From assembly GCA_900540865.1 (NCBI GenBank), contig UQHH01000004.1, positions 26,443-90,442 of the forward strand: a DNA stretch of 64,000 nt, given 5' to 3'. This stretch comes from an uncultured Oscillospiraceae bacterium. GTDB taxonomy: Bacteria > Bacillota > Clostridia > Oscillospirales > Acutalibacteraceae. Below, piece after piece: positions 39,220 to 48,281 of this stretch (positions are counted from its first letter, which is position 1; the number at the start of each line of letters is the position of its first letter). Under the pieces are notes generated by a model. That model was given only the letters and a program-made list of their open reading frames with translations, did not search any database and was not told where the DNA came from. A program made the translations under genes and the position numbers.

Positions 39220-42200
39220 ATGAAAAAATATCTAAAAAGACTTCTGTCTATGATGATGGCAGTGCTTCTTTGCTTTGGTATTGTACCAAGCAATGCTTTT
39301 GCCGCTGAATACGAGTATGATGGATATATCTCCATGATCGACTATAACGGCAGAGGATATTCTCTTAGCTCCAGCCTTCCGGCGCCATTTGGCGGATACA
39401 GCACAGATAAGTTTACTGAACTGCGAATTAACGATTTAACAGCTTTCCGCACCGCCTATTGCATCCAGCTTGGCGTGGCAACCCATACCGGGATTGGCTA
39501 TGACCAGTCGGATGATTATGCCGCCCTTACCACGGAACAGAAAGCAATGATCAACACTGCTCTGACCTTGGGATATAACGTGGAAACCGGCACTAAGTAC
39601 GGCGGGAGCGCCATGGATGAATACATTGCCACCCAAATCCTCATTTGGCTGATTGCCCACGGGCAGCTTGGCACCGGATATGAAAACCAGATCGTGAATG
39701 AAATTACTGCCAACAGCCCTGCGGCAAAGACGATCTTTCAGAAGCTGAGGGAAAACGTGGTTACTTATCACACCGTTCCATCCTTTGCCACCGACAATCC
39801 CAGTGCGGTCGGCGCATATACACATGACCTCAAATACAATGAGGACACTGGAAAAAATGAAACCACACTGGTGGATGAAAACAATGTTCTCAAAGATTTC
39901 TCCGTCAGCTATCCGGGAGTGGATTTTTCCATCAGCGGGAACAAACTTCATGTTTCTACGGATAAAAAGGAATTCGGTACAATCACCGCAGAAAAGGAGC
40001 TGCCTTCCTCTATCCCCGGTGTTGTAACAGGCGGCACCAAATACTGGCTGCGTGATGAATACCAGAATGTAGTCACTTTTGACGTCAAAGGCTCCGCTGA
40101 ACCCGTAAAGTGCTATTTTTCCCTTGAGATCAAGGCGGGTACCCTGCAGCTTGTGAAAACCTCCGAAGATGGCGAGGTTTCCGGCATTCCTTTTCATATT
40201 TCCGGGAATGGAATCGAAAAAGACGTGGTGACCGGACCGGACGGAAGCATCCGGGTAGACAATCTCCAAGCTGGAACATACACCGTAACGGAACGTGCCC
40301 CGGACAAATATGTCCAGCCTGAATCCAAGCAGGTAACCATCTATCCCGGCCAGACTTCCAGCGTGAGTTTTTCCAATCTTCTGAAGAAATTTACAGTTAA
40401 ATTGGATAAAGTGGATTCCGAAACCGAGGAAGCACAAGGCGATTCCAGTTTGGATGGCGCTTTATACGGTATGTTCAAAGGGGAAAATCTGCTGGATACC
40501 TATACCACAGCAAACGGGGGCAAATTCACCACCAAGGAATACCCCTGCGGATCGGATTATACAATTCGTGAGATTACGCCCAGCGAAGGATACCTGCTGG
40601 ACGAAACCATCTATCCGGTAGGTGCAGAACCGGGAAATTTCACCTTGGAAAACAACAGCATCCCCATGACCGCTACAGAGGATGTTATCCTCGGCAGCAT
40701 TGCTATCACCAAGCATACGGACAAACCTGCTGAGAGCAGCGATTCCGATCAGATCGAGCAGCCAGAAGAAGGCGCTCAGTTCCAGATTTATCTGGCCAGC
40801 GCAGGCAGCTATGAGAACGCAAAAGAAACCGAGCGTGACCTGCTGACCACCGATTCCTATGGATTTGCCCGTTCAAAGGACCTTCCGTATGGCTTGTATG
40901 TGGTGCATCAGACCAAAGGTGCCCAAGGACAGAAATTTGTCCCAGACTTCTCCGTGTTCATTGCTGAGCACGGTAAAACCTATTATTTCATTCTCAATAA
41001 CCCCACCTTTACCTCGCTCATCCGCTTTGAGAAGAAAGACGCCGAATCCGGCAAAATTATTCCTCTGGCGGGAACAGCAGTCAAAATCCGCAACGCTGAT
41101 ACCGGCGAGTGGGTAGTACAGCATATCAATTACCCCAGCCCCATCGATATCGACACCTTTGTGACGGACTCCACAGGAACCCTTATGCTGCCGGAACCGC
41201 TTCCGTTTGGAAATTACGAGCTGTATGAACAGCAGAGTCCATGGGGATATGTTCTTGACAAAGAGCCGGTTCCCTTTGTGGTGGACGGTTCACAGGACGT
41301 GGTTACAGTGGAGAAATACAATATCCCGCAAAAGGGAACGATTACAGTCTCCAAAGAGGGCGAAGTATTTAAGTCTGTTGCAGAATCCGGCGGGATGTAC
41401 CAGCCTCAGTATGAGGTGCAGGGCCAGCCGGGCGCTGTTTATGAAATCACAGCACTGGAAGATGTCGTTACCCCGGACGGAACCGTCCACCTGAAAGCAG
41501 GCGAACTGGCGGCTACTTTGACCACCGGAAGTGACGGGACCGCCACCTCGGAACCTTTGTATCTCGGCCGCTATCAGGTGAAGGAAATCACTGCGCCGGA
41601 TGGCATGGTAATCGATCCTGAACCCAAGGAAGTCGTTTTGTCCTATGCCGGTCAGGAAGTAGAGATCACCTCCGCCAGCATTGGTTTCGTCAATGAACGC
41701 CAGAAAGTGGAGATTTCCCTCAAGAAGTTGCTGGAACAGGACGAAACCTTCTCCCTCGGCATGAATGAGGAATGGAAAAACATTACTTTCGGACTGTTCG
41801 CTGCGGAACAACTGACCGCCTCCGATGGTACCTCCATCCCGGCAGACGGGCTGATGGAAACAATCGGCATTGACGAGAATGGGAATGCCGTATTTACAAC
41901 CGACATCCCCTGCGGGGCTTCCCTGTATGTACAGGAAATCGGAACCGACGATCACTACATTTTGAGCGACAAAAAATCCCCTGTGGTGTTTGAGTATGCC
42001 GGACAGGATGTGGCGAAAGTGGAAATTGAAGCGAACGATGGAGAAGCCATTGAAAATACCTTAAAGCGCGGCAAGGTATCCGGCTGGAAGGTCGATCAGG
42101 ATGGTTTTGAATTAGGCGGCGCTGTTATCGGCCTGTTCCGTTTTGACGAAACGGAGTTTACCGAAGAAACCGCCCTCATGGTCACCGAGAGCAATGAAAT

Positions 42201-43125
42201 CGGGTACTTTGAGTTTGATAATGTGCCTGCTGGAAACTTCCTCGTGCGTGAAATCGCATCTCCGGAAGCCTTCGTATTGACGGAAGAAATCTTCCCGGTA
42301 GAAATCACCGAGGACGGACAGACCATCGAAATCACCATTGAAAACCAGATCATCAAAGGTACCGCCGAAACCATAAAGGTGGACGCCGATTATCCGGACC
42401 ACAAGCTGTCCGGGGCTGTTTTTGAAGTTTATGCCGATGTGGACAATAATGGTGAATTCAATGCGGATATCGACAAGCTGGCAGGTGAAATGACAGAAAC
42501 CGAACCGGGCCTCTACCAGATGAAGGATCTTGTTTATAGAAATTACTTCCTGCATGAGAAGGAAGCGCCGGAATTTTTCGAAAAGGATGACGGATATTAT
42601 CCTTTCTCCATTACTGAGAATGAAGCGATTGTCCGCATCGAAACCGAAGCTGGCGAAGGGTTCCTGAACAAAGCGCAGACCGGTTCCCTAAAGGTGGTAA
42701 AGACCGCCGACGATGATAAGGTCGAAGGGCGCACCTTCAAAATCAGCGGTACTGACTTCATGGGCAATGCCTATGAGCAGGAATTCAAAACGGATGAAAA
42801 CGGTGAAATCAATCTCACTCTCCGTGTGGGAGAATACACCGTATCTGAAGTAGCTGGCGAAGATTCCGAAAAGTATATTCTGCCTGACGATCAGACCGTA
42901 GAAATCAAGGCAGGCGAAACAACGACCGTAAAGATGCATAACAAGCTGGTGCCGGAGGTTCCCTCTGTTCCGCAGACCGGCGATAACCCGTGGATGCCTG
43001 CCATCCTTGGCACTCTTGCAGGCTTGGCAGTTTTGTCCGGCGGCGCTCTGCTTTTCCTGCGCTATACAGGTAAAAAGCGCAAATCTGCTGATCAGGCCGA
43101 TGAGGATCAAGGCACAGAAGAATGA
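39220..43125 (+). CDS. Thioester-domain / CnaB-repeat surface adhesin
   Basis: This 1301-aa protein has a signal peptide (to AFAAE, about residue 29), an N-terminal thioester domain (TAYCIQ Cys and TQILIW Gln at about 87-150), and then many CnaB-type prealbumin-like repeats with the E-box pattern YTVTERxxPxx and related forms. It ends with VPQTGDNPW (about 1250), a membrane helix and a basic tail, a sortase signal. Thioester and isopeptide bonds suggest covalent, stable attachment to host or mating partner. The sortase gene begins four bases before its stop. Confidence 0.93.
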   Translation: MKKYLKRLLSMMMAVLLCFGIVPSNAFAAEYEYDGYISMIDYNGRGYSLSSSLPAPFGGYSTDKFTELRINDLTAFRTAYCIQLGVATHTGIGYDQSDDYAALTTEQKAMINTALTLGYNVETGTKYGGSAMDEYIATQILIWLIAHGQLGTGYENQIVNEITANSPAAKTIFQKLRENVVTYHTVPSFATDNPSAVGAYTHDLKYNEDTGKNETTLVDENNVLKDFSVSYPGVDFSISGNKLHVSTDKKEFGTITAEKELPSSIPGVVTGGTKYWLRDEYQNVVTFDVKGSAEPVKCYFSLEIKAGTLQLVKTSEDGEVSGIPFHISGNGIEKDVVTGPDGSIRVDNLQAGTYTVTERAPDKYVQPESKQVTIYPGQTSSVSFSNLLKKFTVKLDKVDSETEEAQGDSSLDGALYGMFKGENLLDTYTTANGGKFTTKEYPCGSDYTIREITPSEGYLLDETIYPVGAEPGNFTLENNSIPMTATEDVILGSIAITKHTDKPAESSDSDQIEQPEEGAQFQIYLASAGSYENAKETERDLLTTDSYGFARSKDLPYGLYVVHQTKGAQGQKFVPDFSVFIAEHGKTYYFILNNPTFTSLIRFEKKDAESGKIIPLAGTAVKIRNADTGEWVVQHINYPSPIDIDTFVTDSTGTLMLPEPLPFGNYELYEQQSPWGYVLDKEPVPFVVDGSQDVVTVEKYNIPQKGTITVSKEGEVFKSVAESGGMYQPQYEVQGQPGAVYEITALEDVVTPDGTVHLKAGELAATLTTGSDGTATSEPLYLGRYQVKEITAPDGMVIDPEPKEVVLSYAGQEVEITSASIGFVNERQKVEISLKKLLEQDETFSLGMNEEWKNITFGLFAAEQLTASDGTSIPADGLMETIGIDENGNAVFTTDIPCGASLYVQEIGTDDHYILSDKKSPVVFEYAGQDVAKVEIEANDGEAIENTLKRGKVSGWKVDQDGFELGGAVIGLFRFDETEFTEETALMVTESNEIGYFEFDNVPAGNFLVREIASPEAFVLTEEIFPVEITEDGQTIEITIENQIIKGTAETIKVDADYPDHKLSGAVFEVYADVDNNGEFNADIDKLAGEMTETEPGLYQMKDLVYRNYFLHEKEAPEFFEKDDGYYPFSITENEAIVRIETEAGEGFLNKAQTGSLKVVKTADDDKVEGRTFKISGTDFMGNAYEQEFKTDENGEINLTLRVGEYTVSEVAGEDSEKYILPDDQTVEIKAGETTTVKMHNKLVPEVPSVPQTGDNPWMPAILGTLAGLAVLSGGALLFLRYTGKKRKSADQADEDQGTEE

Positions 43126-43874
43126 AAATCTTTCTAAAAGGATTTTGCATCGGCCTTTTGTGCCTGAGCCTATTGGGACTTCTCTGGTTTTTGGTTCTAC
43201 AGCCGGGGCTGACCAATGGAGAAGCACAAGCCCTGAAAAAAGAATACGCACAGCCTCTCCCCGGAGCCGAAAGCTCCGGGGTTTTACCGGCTGGGAAAGA
43301 ACAGCTCGAACCGGAATCCCTTGTGGACCTTCCCGCTTTGCAGACTGAATACCCGGACATCAAAGGCTGGATTTCCATTCCCGGCACCTGTGTGGATTAC
43401 CCGGTTTTGCAAAGCAGCGCTGACGATCCCGAATACTATCTGCGGCGTACCTACAAGGGAGAATGGCGCACTGCCGGAAGCATCTTTTTTCAATGGGATT
43501 GTTCCGCAGAGAGTCAAAATACCGTGGTCTACGGGCACAACATGAATGACGGGACCATGTTCGCTGTTCTTCAAAAGATGACTGATGAAGCCTTCCGCAA
43601 CGAACACTCCAAAATCCTGCTGCAGACCAGCAATGGACTGCGGGAATATCAAATTGCGGCTGTGCTGAAAACCGATATCACAAAGTTCCGGTTTAACCGC
43701 ACTGAATTTGCGGATCATGCGGATTTCCTGTCTTTTCAGAAAGAGCTCTTCGCACAGTCATTATACGAATCCCAAACCATCCACGGCGAGGACTGCCGCC
43801 TGCTGACGCTCGTCACCTGTTCCTATGAATGGGAAAACGCCCGCACGGTGGTCATCGCCGCAGAAGTGAGGTGA
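43122..43874 (+). CDS. Class B sortase
   Basis: This 250-aa membrane-anchored transpeptidase has an N-terminal helix (about 5-27), the catalytic His in VVYGHNMNDG, Cys in LTLVTCSYEW and Arg in NARTVVIAA. It should anchor the preceding adhesin through its VPQTGD signal. ATGA overlap couples the two. Confidence 0.93.
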   Translation: MKIFLKGFCIGLLCLSLLGLLWFLVLQPGLTNGEAQALKKEYAQPLPGAESSGVLPAGKEQLEPESLVDLPALQTEYPDIKGWISIPGTCVDYPVLQSSADDPEYYLRRTYKGEWRTAGSIFFQWDCSAESQNTVVYGHNMNDGTMFAVLQKMTDEAFRNEHSKILLQTSNGLREYQIAAVLKTDITKFRFNRTEFADHADFLSFQKELFAQSLYESQTIHGEDCRLLTLVTCSYEWENARTVVIAAEVR

Positions 43875-43884
43875 GAATCAATCA

Positions 43885-43977
43885 ATGGAACCAAAAGCAA
43901 TTATTTTGATCTGTTTATGCGCTGTCATTTTGGGCGGCCTTGTGTTCCTGCATATTCGTAACCGCAGGAAAAAATAG
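43885..43977 (+). CDS. Small single-pass membrane protein (30 aa)
   Basis: ATG 43885, 8 nt behind GAGGTGAG, gives MEPKAIILICLCAVILGGLV... ending RNRRKK. One hydrophobic helix with a basic cytoplasmic end. It closes the adhesin-sortase operon and is followed by a terminator, so it may assist the sortase or the adhesin. Function unknown. Confidence 0.6.
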   Translation: MEPKAIILICLCAVILGGLVFLHIRNRRKK

Positions 43978-43991
43978 CGTAAGAACCAATC

Positions 43992-44026
43992 GGACGGGGC
44001 GCTGCGGAGCGCTCCGTCCCTATTTT
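43992..44026 (+). terminator. Intrinsic terminator of the adhesin operon
   Basis: GGACGGGGCGCT and AGCGCTCCGTCC form a 12-bp stem (one wobble) followed by CTATTTTTA. Confidence 0.85.
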
Positions 44027-44046
44027 TATCATACTGGAGGGATTGA

Positions 44047-44292
44047 TTGAAAAAACTTGGACTTTTGGATGTGGTAGCCGAACAGCACCGCACCTTTATC
44101 TCCAACCTGCGTCTACTGCCGGAACTCAAATGGGCGGCGCTTGGCGATCTGTACCGCCTGCCGGACAAGGAAAGATACCCTTTAAAGGAATGGGAGGAAG
44201 CGGTGTCTTATCTGTTGGGCTGCGAGGTGCATTTTGAAAACTATGAAGCAATCGGGAAAAGCCTCAAGCCCTTTTCCCTGCAAGTGAGGTGA
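44047..44292 (+). CDS. Hypothetical ICE protein (81 aa)
   Basis: TTG 44047 behind GGAGGG gives an 81-aa protein with DLYRLPDKERYPLKEWEEAV and a hydrophobic-charged helix pattern. No family I recognise. It opens an operon with the DUF3846 and SAM synthetase genes. Confidence 0.6.
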   Translation: MKKLGLLDVVAEQHRTFISNLRLLPELKWAALGDLYRLPDKERYPLKEWEEAVSYLLGCEVHFENYEAIGKSLKPFSLQVR

Positions 44293-44310
44293 TCTGCCGG
44301 AATGTGAGTA

Positions 44311-44700
44311 TTGCTTGTAGAACCGGGCAAAGCAGCCCGGCCTGTTGAGATGAAAAACGACCTTCATGAAATGCAGCAAATGGTAGGCGGACCCATTCAG
44401 GCACTTTATCCGTGGGAAGAACCGGTTGCTATTGTCTGCAATGACGAAGGAAAAAATATGGGGCTGCCGCTAAACCGTGTGCTGGAGAACTATGACATAA
44501 TTGCGGGAGCTTTTTTTGTCTGTGGTATTCAGGGAGAAAACTTCTCCAGCCTGACTGAAAAACAAATGCAGAAGTATCAGCAGATGTTTTTAAGCCCTGA
44601 GAAATTCATCCAAACACCGGAAGGGCTTTTGTGTATCCGAATAAACCCGGTGGTAAGCCCAAAACCCAAAACCAAAAAGCCCCCGAATCATGAAAGATAA
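44311..44700 (+). CDS. DUF3846 protein
   Basis: The family core LLVEPGKAARPVEMKNDLHE, IQALYPWEEPVAIVCNDEGK and NRVLENYDIIAGAFFVCG is present; DUF3846 is common in Firmicutes ICEs and phages and has no known role. TTG 44311 is the only canonical start; upstream in the same frame is ATG TGA, where related proteins would begin, so the true start is uncertain. It ends with a basic Pro-rich tail PKPKTKKPPNHER. Confidence 0.8.
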   Translation: MLVEPGKAARPVEMKNDLHEMQQMVGGPIQALYPWEEPVAIVCNDEGKNMGLPLNRVLENYDIIAGAFFVCGIQGENFSSLTEKQMQKYQQMFLSPEKFIQTPEGLLCIRINPVVSPKPKTKKPPNHER

Positions 44701-44711
44701 AGGAGAATGCC

Positions 44712-45875
44712 ATGAATCAATTTTATACCGCCGAATCTGTTACGGAAGGGCATCCGGATAAGCTGTGCGACCTCATTGCCGACAGTGTGCTGGACGAATG
44801 CCTTTCCCATGACGCCCTCTCCCGTGTGGCCTGCGAAGTGATGGCTACCAGAGGGCAGATCATTGTCGCCGGGGAGATTACCAGCCTGTATGAACCTTCT
44901 ATCCCTTCGATTGTCCGTTCGGTTCTCAGAAAAGTAGGCTACAATCCGGCCCGTTTTGCCATCCAGTGCCTCATCCATAAGCAAAGCCCGGATATCGCCG
45001 CAGGTGTGGACTGTTCGTTAGAGCAGCGAAGAAATGTGGATGGGAGCAGTCCCTCTCTGCAGCTCGGCGCTGGCGATCAGGGAATCATGGTGGGATATGC
45101 CTGTTCGGAAACCCCGCAAATGCTTCCTCTGCCGGTTGTGCTGGCACACCGTCTGACCAGCGCTCTCACCATCGCCCGAAAATCCGGTGCAATTCAAGGA
45201 CTAAGGCCGGACGGGAAAGCACAGGTCACCGTGGAATATGATGAGGATGGAAAACCATTCCGGCTGGATACCGTTGTGCTGTCTGCCCAGCACAGCCCTG
45301 AAATCCCTGCCGATGAACTCTGCTTCGAACTGACGGATAAAGTGATTGCCCCTGCTTTGCAGGTCCTGCCACCGGATGAGGATACAAAAATTTTAATCAA
45401 TCCAGCCGGAAGGTTTGTGCTGGGCGGCCCGGAAGCAGATACCGGTCTCACCGGACGAAAACTCATGGTGGACAGCTTCGGAGTGTTCGCGCCTCACGGC
45501 GGCGGTGCTTTTTCCGGTAAGGACGCCACCAAAGTGGATCGCTCCGGCGCATACATGGCCCGATATATTGCTAAAAACCTTGTGGCGGCGGGTTTGTGCG
45601 AACGGTGTCAGGTTACACTGGCTTATGCTATTGGGGCAGCCCAACCGGTGATGGTGGAAGTAGATACCTTTAAAACCGGAACGGTCTGCGCCGATGACTG
45701 TCTGGCAGATGCGGTAAAACTGGTGTTTGGGTTAACGCCTGCCGAGATTATCGCAAAGCTGGATCTGTTATCACCGAGATATACTGGGACCGCCGCCTAT
45801 GGACATTTCGGCAGGCCGGAGTTCCCGTGGGAACGCACCGATCAGGCGAAAATCCTGCGGGCGGCTGTCATTTAA
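44712..45875 (+). CDS. metK: S-adenosylmethionine synthetase
   Basis: This 387-aa enzyme makes SAM from ATP and methionine. Signatures: TEGHPDKLCD, GAGDQGIM and GGGAFSGKDATKVDRS; metal and phosphate-binding residues appear intact. It is slightly shorter than chromosomal MetK. Being carried next to two methyltransferases on the ICE, it may supply SAM to them in a new host. ATG 44712 has a good SD (AAAGGAG). Confidence 0.96.
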   Translation: MNQFYTAESVTEGHPDKLCDLIADSVLDECLSHDALSRVACEVMATRGQIIVAGEITSLYEPSIPSIVRSVLRKVGYNPARFAIQCLIHKQSPDIAAGVDCSLEQRRNVDGSSPSLQLGAGDQGIMVGYACSETPQMLPLPVVLAHRLTSALTIARKSGAIQGLRPDGKAQVTVEYDEDGKPFRLDTVVLSAQHSPEIPADELCFELTDKVIAPALQVLPPDEDTKILINPAGRFVLGGPEADTGLTGRKLMVDSFGVFAPHGGGAFSGKDATKVDRSGAYMARYIAKNLVAAGLCERCQVTLAYAIGAAQPVMVEVDTFKTGTVCADDCLADAVKLVFGLTPAEIIAKLDLLSPRYTGTAAYGHFGRPEFPWERTDQAKILRAAVI

Positions 45876-45894
45876 GTAAGAAAGGGGGATTCCC

Positions 45895-46860
45895 ATGCCC
45901 GGAGTCACCGAAGAACAAATCACCGCTGCCAAACAGATGAGCGCCATTGAGTTTTTGCGGCGTTACCGTCCCGGACAACTGGTGAAAGCCGAAAGCCGGG
46001 GTGAGTTCCAGCTGAAAGAACATGACAGCTTTAAAATCAACGAAACCACAAGCCTTTGGCATTGGAAAAGCCGGGATGTCGGCGGCAAAAGCGCCCTTGA
46101 CTATCTTATTAAGGTTGAGGGGCTGAAATTTGTAGAAGCGGTGCAGACCTTATGCGGGGAAAACCCCAGCTATGTTCCGCCTGTTTCCCAGCCGGAACAG
46201 CCGAAGGAATTTCTTTTGCCGCCGGCAGCGGAAAATAACCGCAGGGTGTTTGCCTATCTTTTGAAGCGTGGTATCGACCGCAAGGTCATCGAAGCCTGCA
46301 TCCGGGCAGGAATCCTCTACGAAAGCGCCGACTACCACAACGCTGTGTTTGTTGGGAAGGACGAAACCGGTACTGCCCGGTATGCTTTTCTGCGTGGTAC
46401 CTATACACGGGGAAACCCATTCAAGGCAGAGGTGTCCGGCAGCGATAAGCGGTTTTGTTTTTGTCTCCCGCCGAAAAGGGAAAGCAAAAAACTCGCCATA
46501 TATGAAGCCGCAATAGAGCCACTCGCACATTTAACGCTGGAAGGGACAACAGATAAATGGCGGCTGTCCCTTGGCGGGATTTATGCGCCTGAAGAAGGAA
46601 CACAGACAAGCCGGGATATGAAAAAACCCATTGCGCTGGACGCTTTTCTCGCCCGTCACCCGGAGATTGAAGAAATCGAAATCTGTACCAATAACGATTT
46701 TGCGGGAAGGTGGGCAGCCGATCATATTGAGAAAGCCTATCAGGGCAAGTACCGCATGGTCAGGAATCTTCCGGAAAAAGAAGGCTGCGATTATGCCGAC
46801 CTGACAAAAGAAAGATACGAAAAACAGGCTGTCCGGCAAAGGGCAGCCTGTTCCCGTTAA
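45895..46860 (+). CDS. DUF3991/TOPRIM-domain protein
   Basis: This 321-aa protein has an N-terminal region like a DnaG-type zinc-finger domain without its Cys residues (LRRYRPGQLVKAESRGEFQL ... WHWKSRDVGGKSALDYL) and a TOPRIM domain with the acidic IYEAAIEPLAHLTL and the NNDFAGRWAA element. Plasmid and ICE proteins of this type are thought to act in replication or primer-related DNA processing. Start ATG 45895. Confidence 0.85.
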   Translation: MPGVTEEQITAAKQMSAIEFLRRYRPGQLVKAESRGEFQLKEHDSFKINETTSLWHWKSRDVGGKSALDYLIKVEGLKFVEAVQTLCGENPSYVPPVSQPEQPKEFLLPPAAENNRRVFAYLLKRGIDRKVIEACIRAGILYESADYHNAVFVGKDETGTARYAFLRGTYTRGNPFKAEVSGSDKRFCFCLPPKRESKKLAIYEAAIEPLAHLTLEGTTDKWRLSLGGIYAPEEGTQTSRDMKKPIALDAFLARHPEIEEIEICTNNDFAGRWAADHIEKAYQGKYRMVRNLPEKEGCDYADLTKERYEKQAVRQRAACSR

Positions 46861-46874
46861 AAGGAGGTTTTGCA

Positions 46875-47624
46875 ATAGCGGATAAAGAAATTACACTCAA
46901 ACTTTACTCTCCATTGACAGGAGATTTCCACGAAAATGAAATAGACGAGTATGGCTGGAACAATGGAGTATCCGATTATCCCACGCTGTTTGATGGTACG
47001 GATATGGTCTGCTATGAGGAAAGCATCCGCCCTGCTGTAGAACAGTATACCGGAAACCTCATGTCTTACTTTTATAAACAACGCAATCCCGGAATTAAAG
47101 AAAAGGTAATCAGCGCGATTCCTTCGATAGAAATTCGGAACGGAGAATTGATGGGCTGTACAACTGTCGTGCTGAAAGAACCGTTGGCTGACGAAGAAAT
47201 GGAAGATTTGCAGGATTATCTGCATGGACAGTTTTCCGATGGCTGGGGCGAAGGCTTTGAGCAGCAGGAAATCCAGACTGACGATGGTGTGCTGTATGTT
47301 CATTTTGGAGAAGCAGAACCATTTTATTTTGAAGTAGAGCAGATGCAGCCTGCAGAACCCCTGAAAGAGCAGTTACCCCCTCATCGGCCAAAAATGAAAT
47401 TGGTGGGACAGGACGGAAACATCTTTTCCATCCTCGGCAGAGCTTCCCGGCTGCTGAAGGAAAACGGACAGCCGGATCAGGCAAAGGAGATGTGTGACCG
47501 TGTCTACCAGTCCGGGAATTATTACAAAGCGCTTAATATCATTAGCGAATATGTGGAAACGGAATTATCGGAGAAAACTCATACGAAGTCGAAAAACGAA
47601 AAGGAACGAGGTGACGCCAGATGA
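46875..47624 (+). CDS. ICE protein of unknown function with ATA start (249 aa)
   Basis: AAGGAGG (46861-46867) is followed after 7 nt by ATA GCG GAT AAA, giving ADKEITLKLYSPLTGDF; the first canonical start in frame is TTG 13 codons later, without SD. The protein is acidic with a beta-rich first half and a helical C-terminus (SILGRASRLLKENGQPDQAK), which is common in ICE proteins that handle small repeats. I do not recognise the family with certainty. Confidence 0.7.
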   Translation: MADKEITLKLYSPLTGDFHENEIDEYGWNNGVSDYPTLFDGTDMVCYEESIRPAVEQYTGNLMSYFYKQRNPGIKEKVISAIPSIEIRNGELMGCTTVVLKEPLADEEMEDLQDYLHGQFSDGWGEGFEQQEIQTDDGVLYVHFGEAEPFYFEVEQMQPAEPLKEQLPPHRPKMKLVGQDGNIFSILGRASRLLKENGQPDQAKEMCDRVYQSGNYYKALNIISEYVETELSEKTHTKSKNEKERGDAR

Positions 47625-48250
47625 ATCAGAAATACGAGATTACCGACATTGTTCACCCGCAGTACCCATGGCTGCACCGTATTCGGGCCTTGCGGGATGT
47701 TCGTGAGGATGTCCATGCGGGAGATCTTGGCGGTTTCGTCCAGTCTGAGGAAAATCTCAGTCAGGAAGGGCAGTGCTGGGTTGCGAACAATGCTGTCGCC
47801 GCCGAGGAATCCTATATATCCGGTGACGCCATCATGTGGGATTACTCCTGCGCTCGTGGTTGTGCAGTCATTTCCGGAAAAAGCCGAATCGGTGGAGAAG
47901 CCATCATAGAAGATCATGCTATCGTAACCTCTGGTTATGTCCATGGAAACGTCCATATATCTGGAAATGCCAAAATCTTTGCGAATGCTGTTACCGGCGG
48001 AACCCCTGTAATCATGGAAAAAGCTTCTGTTTACGGGGAGCTTGGCGGCGAGATAGAGGTTCATGAACACGCAGTCATTCTGCCCGGAGTCGTAATTGAT
48101 AACCCCACCATTGATGTGCTCCACATCCGGCCAGATGAAATTGTGGTGGAACGAAAATTCAAACGTGAGTCACCTGTTATTACTCCTCCTCCCGAATATC
48201 GACCGCACCCTCGTGCCTCTAAAAAGCGCAGCCGAGGGGAAGAACGATAA
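47621..48250 (+). CDS. Left-handed beta-helix protein (YdcK-like)
   Basis: This 209-aa protein begins MNQKYEITDIVHPQYPWLHR and continues with irregular hexapeptide-like turns (GDLGGFVQSEENLSQEGQCW, SYISGDAIMWDYS, SGKSRIGGEAIIED, HISGNAKIFANA), the pattern of LbH folds without an obvious active site. It overlaps the preceding gene by 4 nt and ends with a basic tail, ASKKRSRGEER. Role in the element unknown. Confidence 0.7.
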   Translation: MNQKYEITDIVHPQYPWLHRIRALRDVREDVHAGDLGGFVQSEENLSQEGQCWVANNAVAAEESYISGDAIMWDYSCARGCAVISGKSRIGGEAIIEDHAIVTSGYVHGNVHISGNAKIFANAVTGGTPVIMEKASVYGELGGEIEVHEHAVILPGVVIDNPTIDVLHIRPDEIVVERKFKRESPVITPPPEYRPHPRASKKRSRGEER

Positions 48251-48281
48251 AAAACACTGTAATTTTTTTTTAGAAAGGAAG

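Noticed and set aside
39436..40437. A 333-codon minus-strand frame inside the adhesin gene
   Set aside because: It is the mirror of the thioester/CnaB coding frame, lacks an SD and has no family features.
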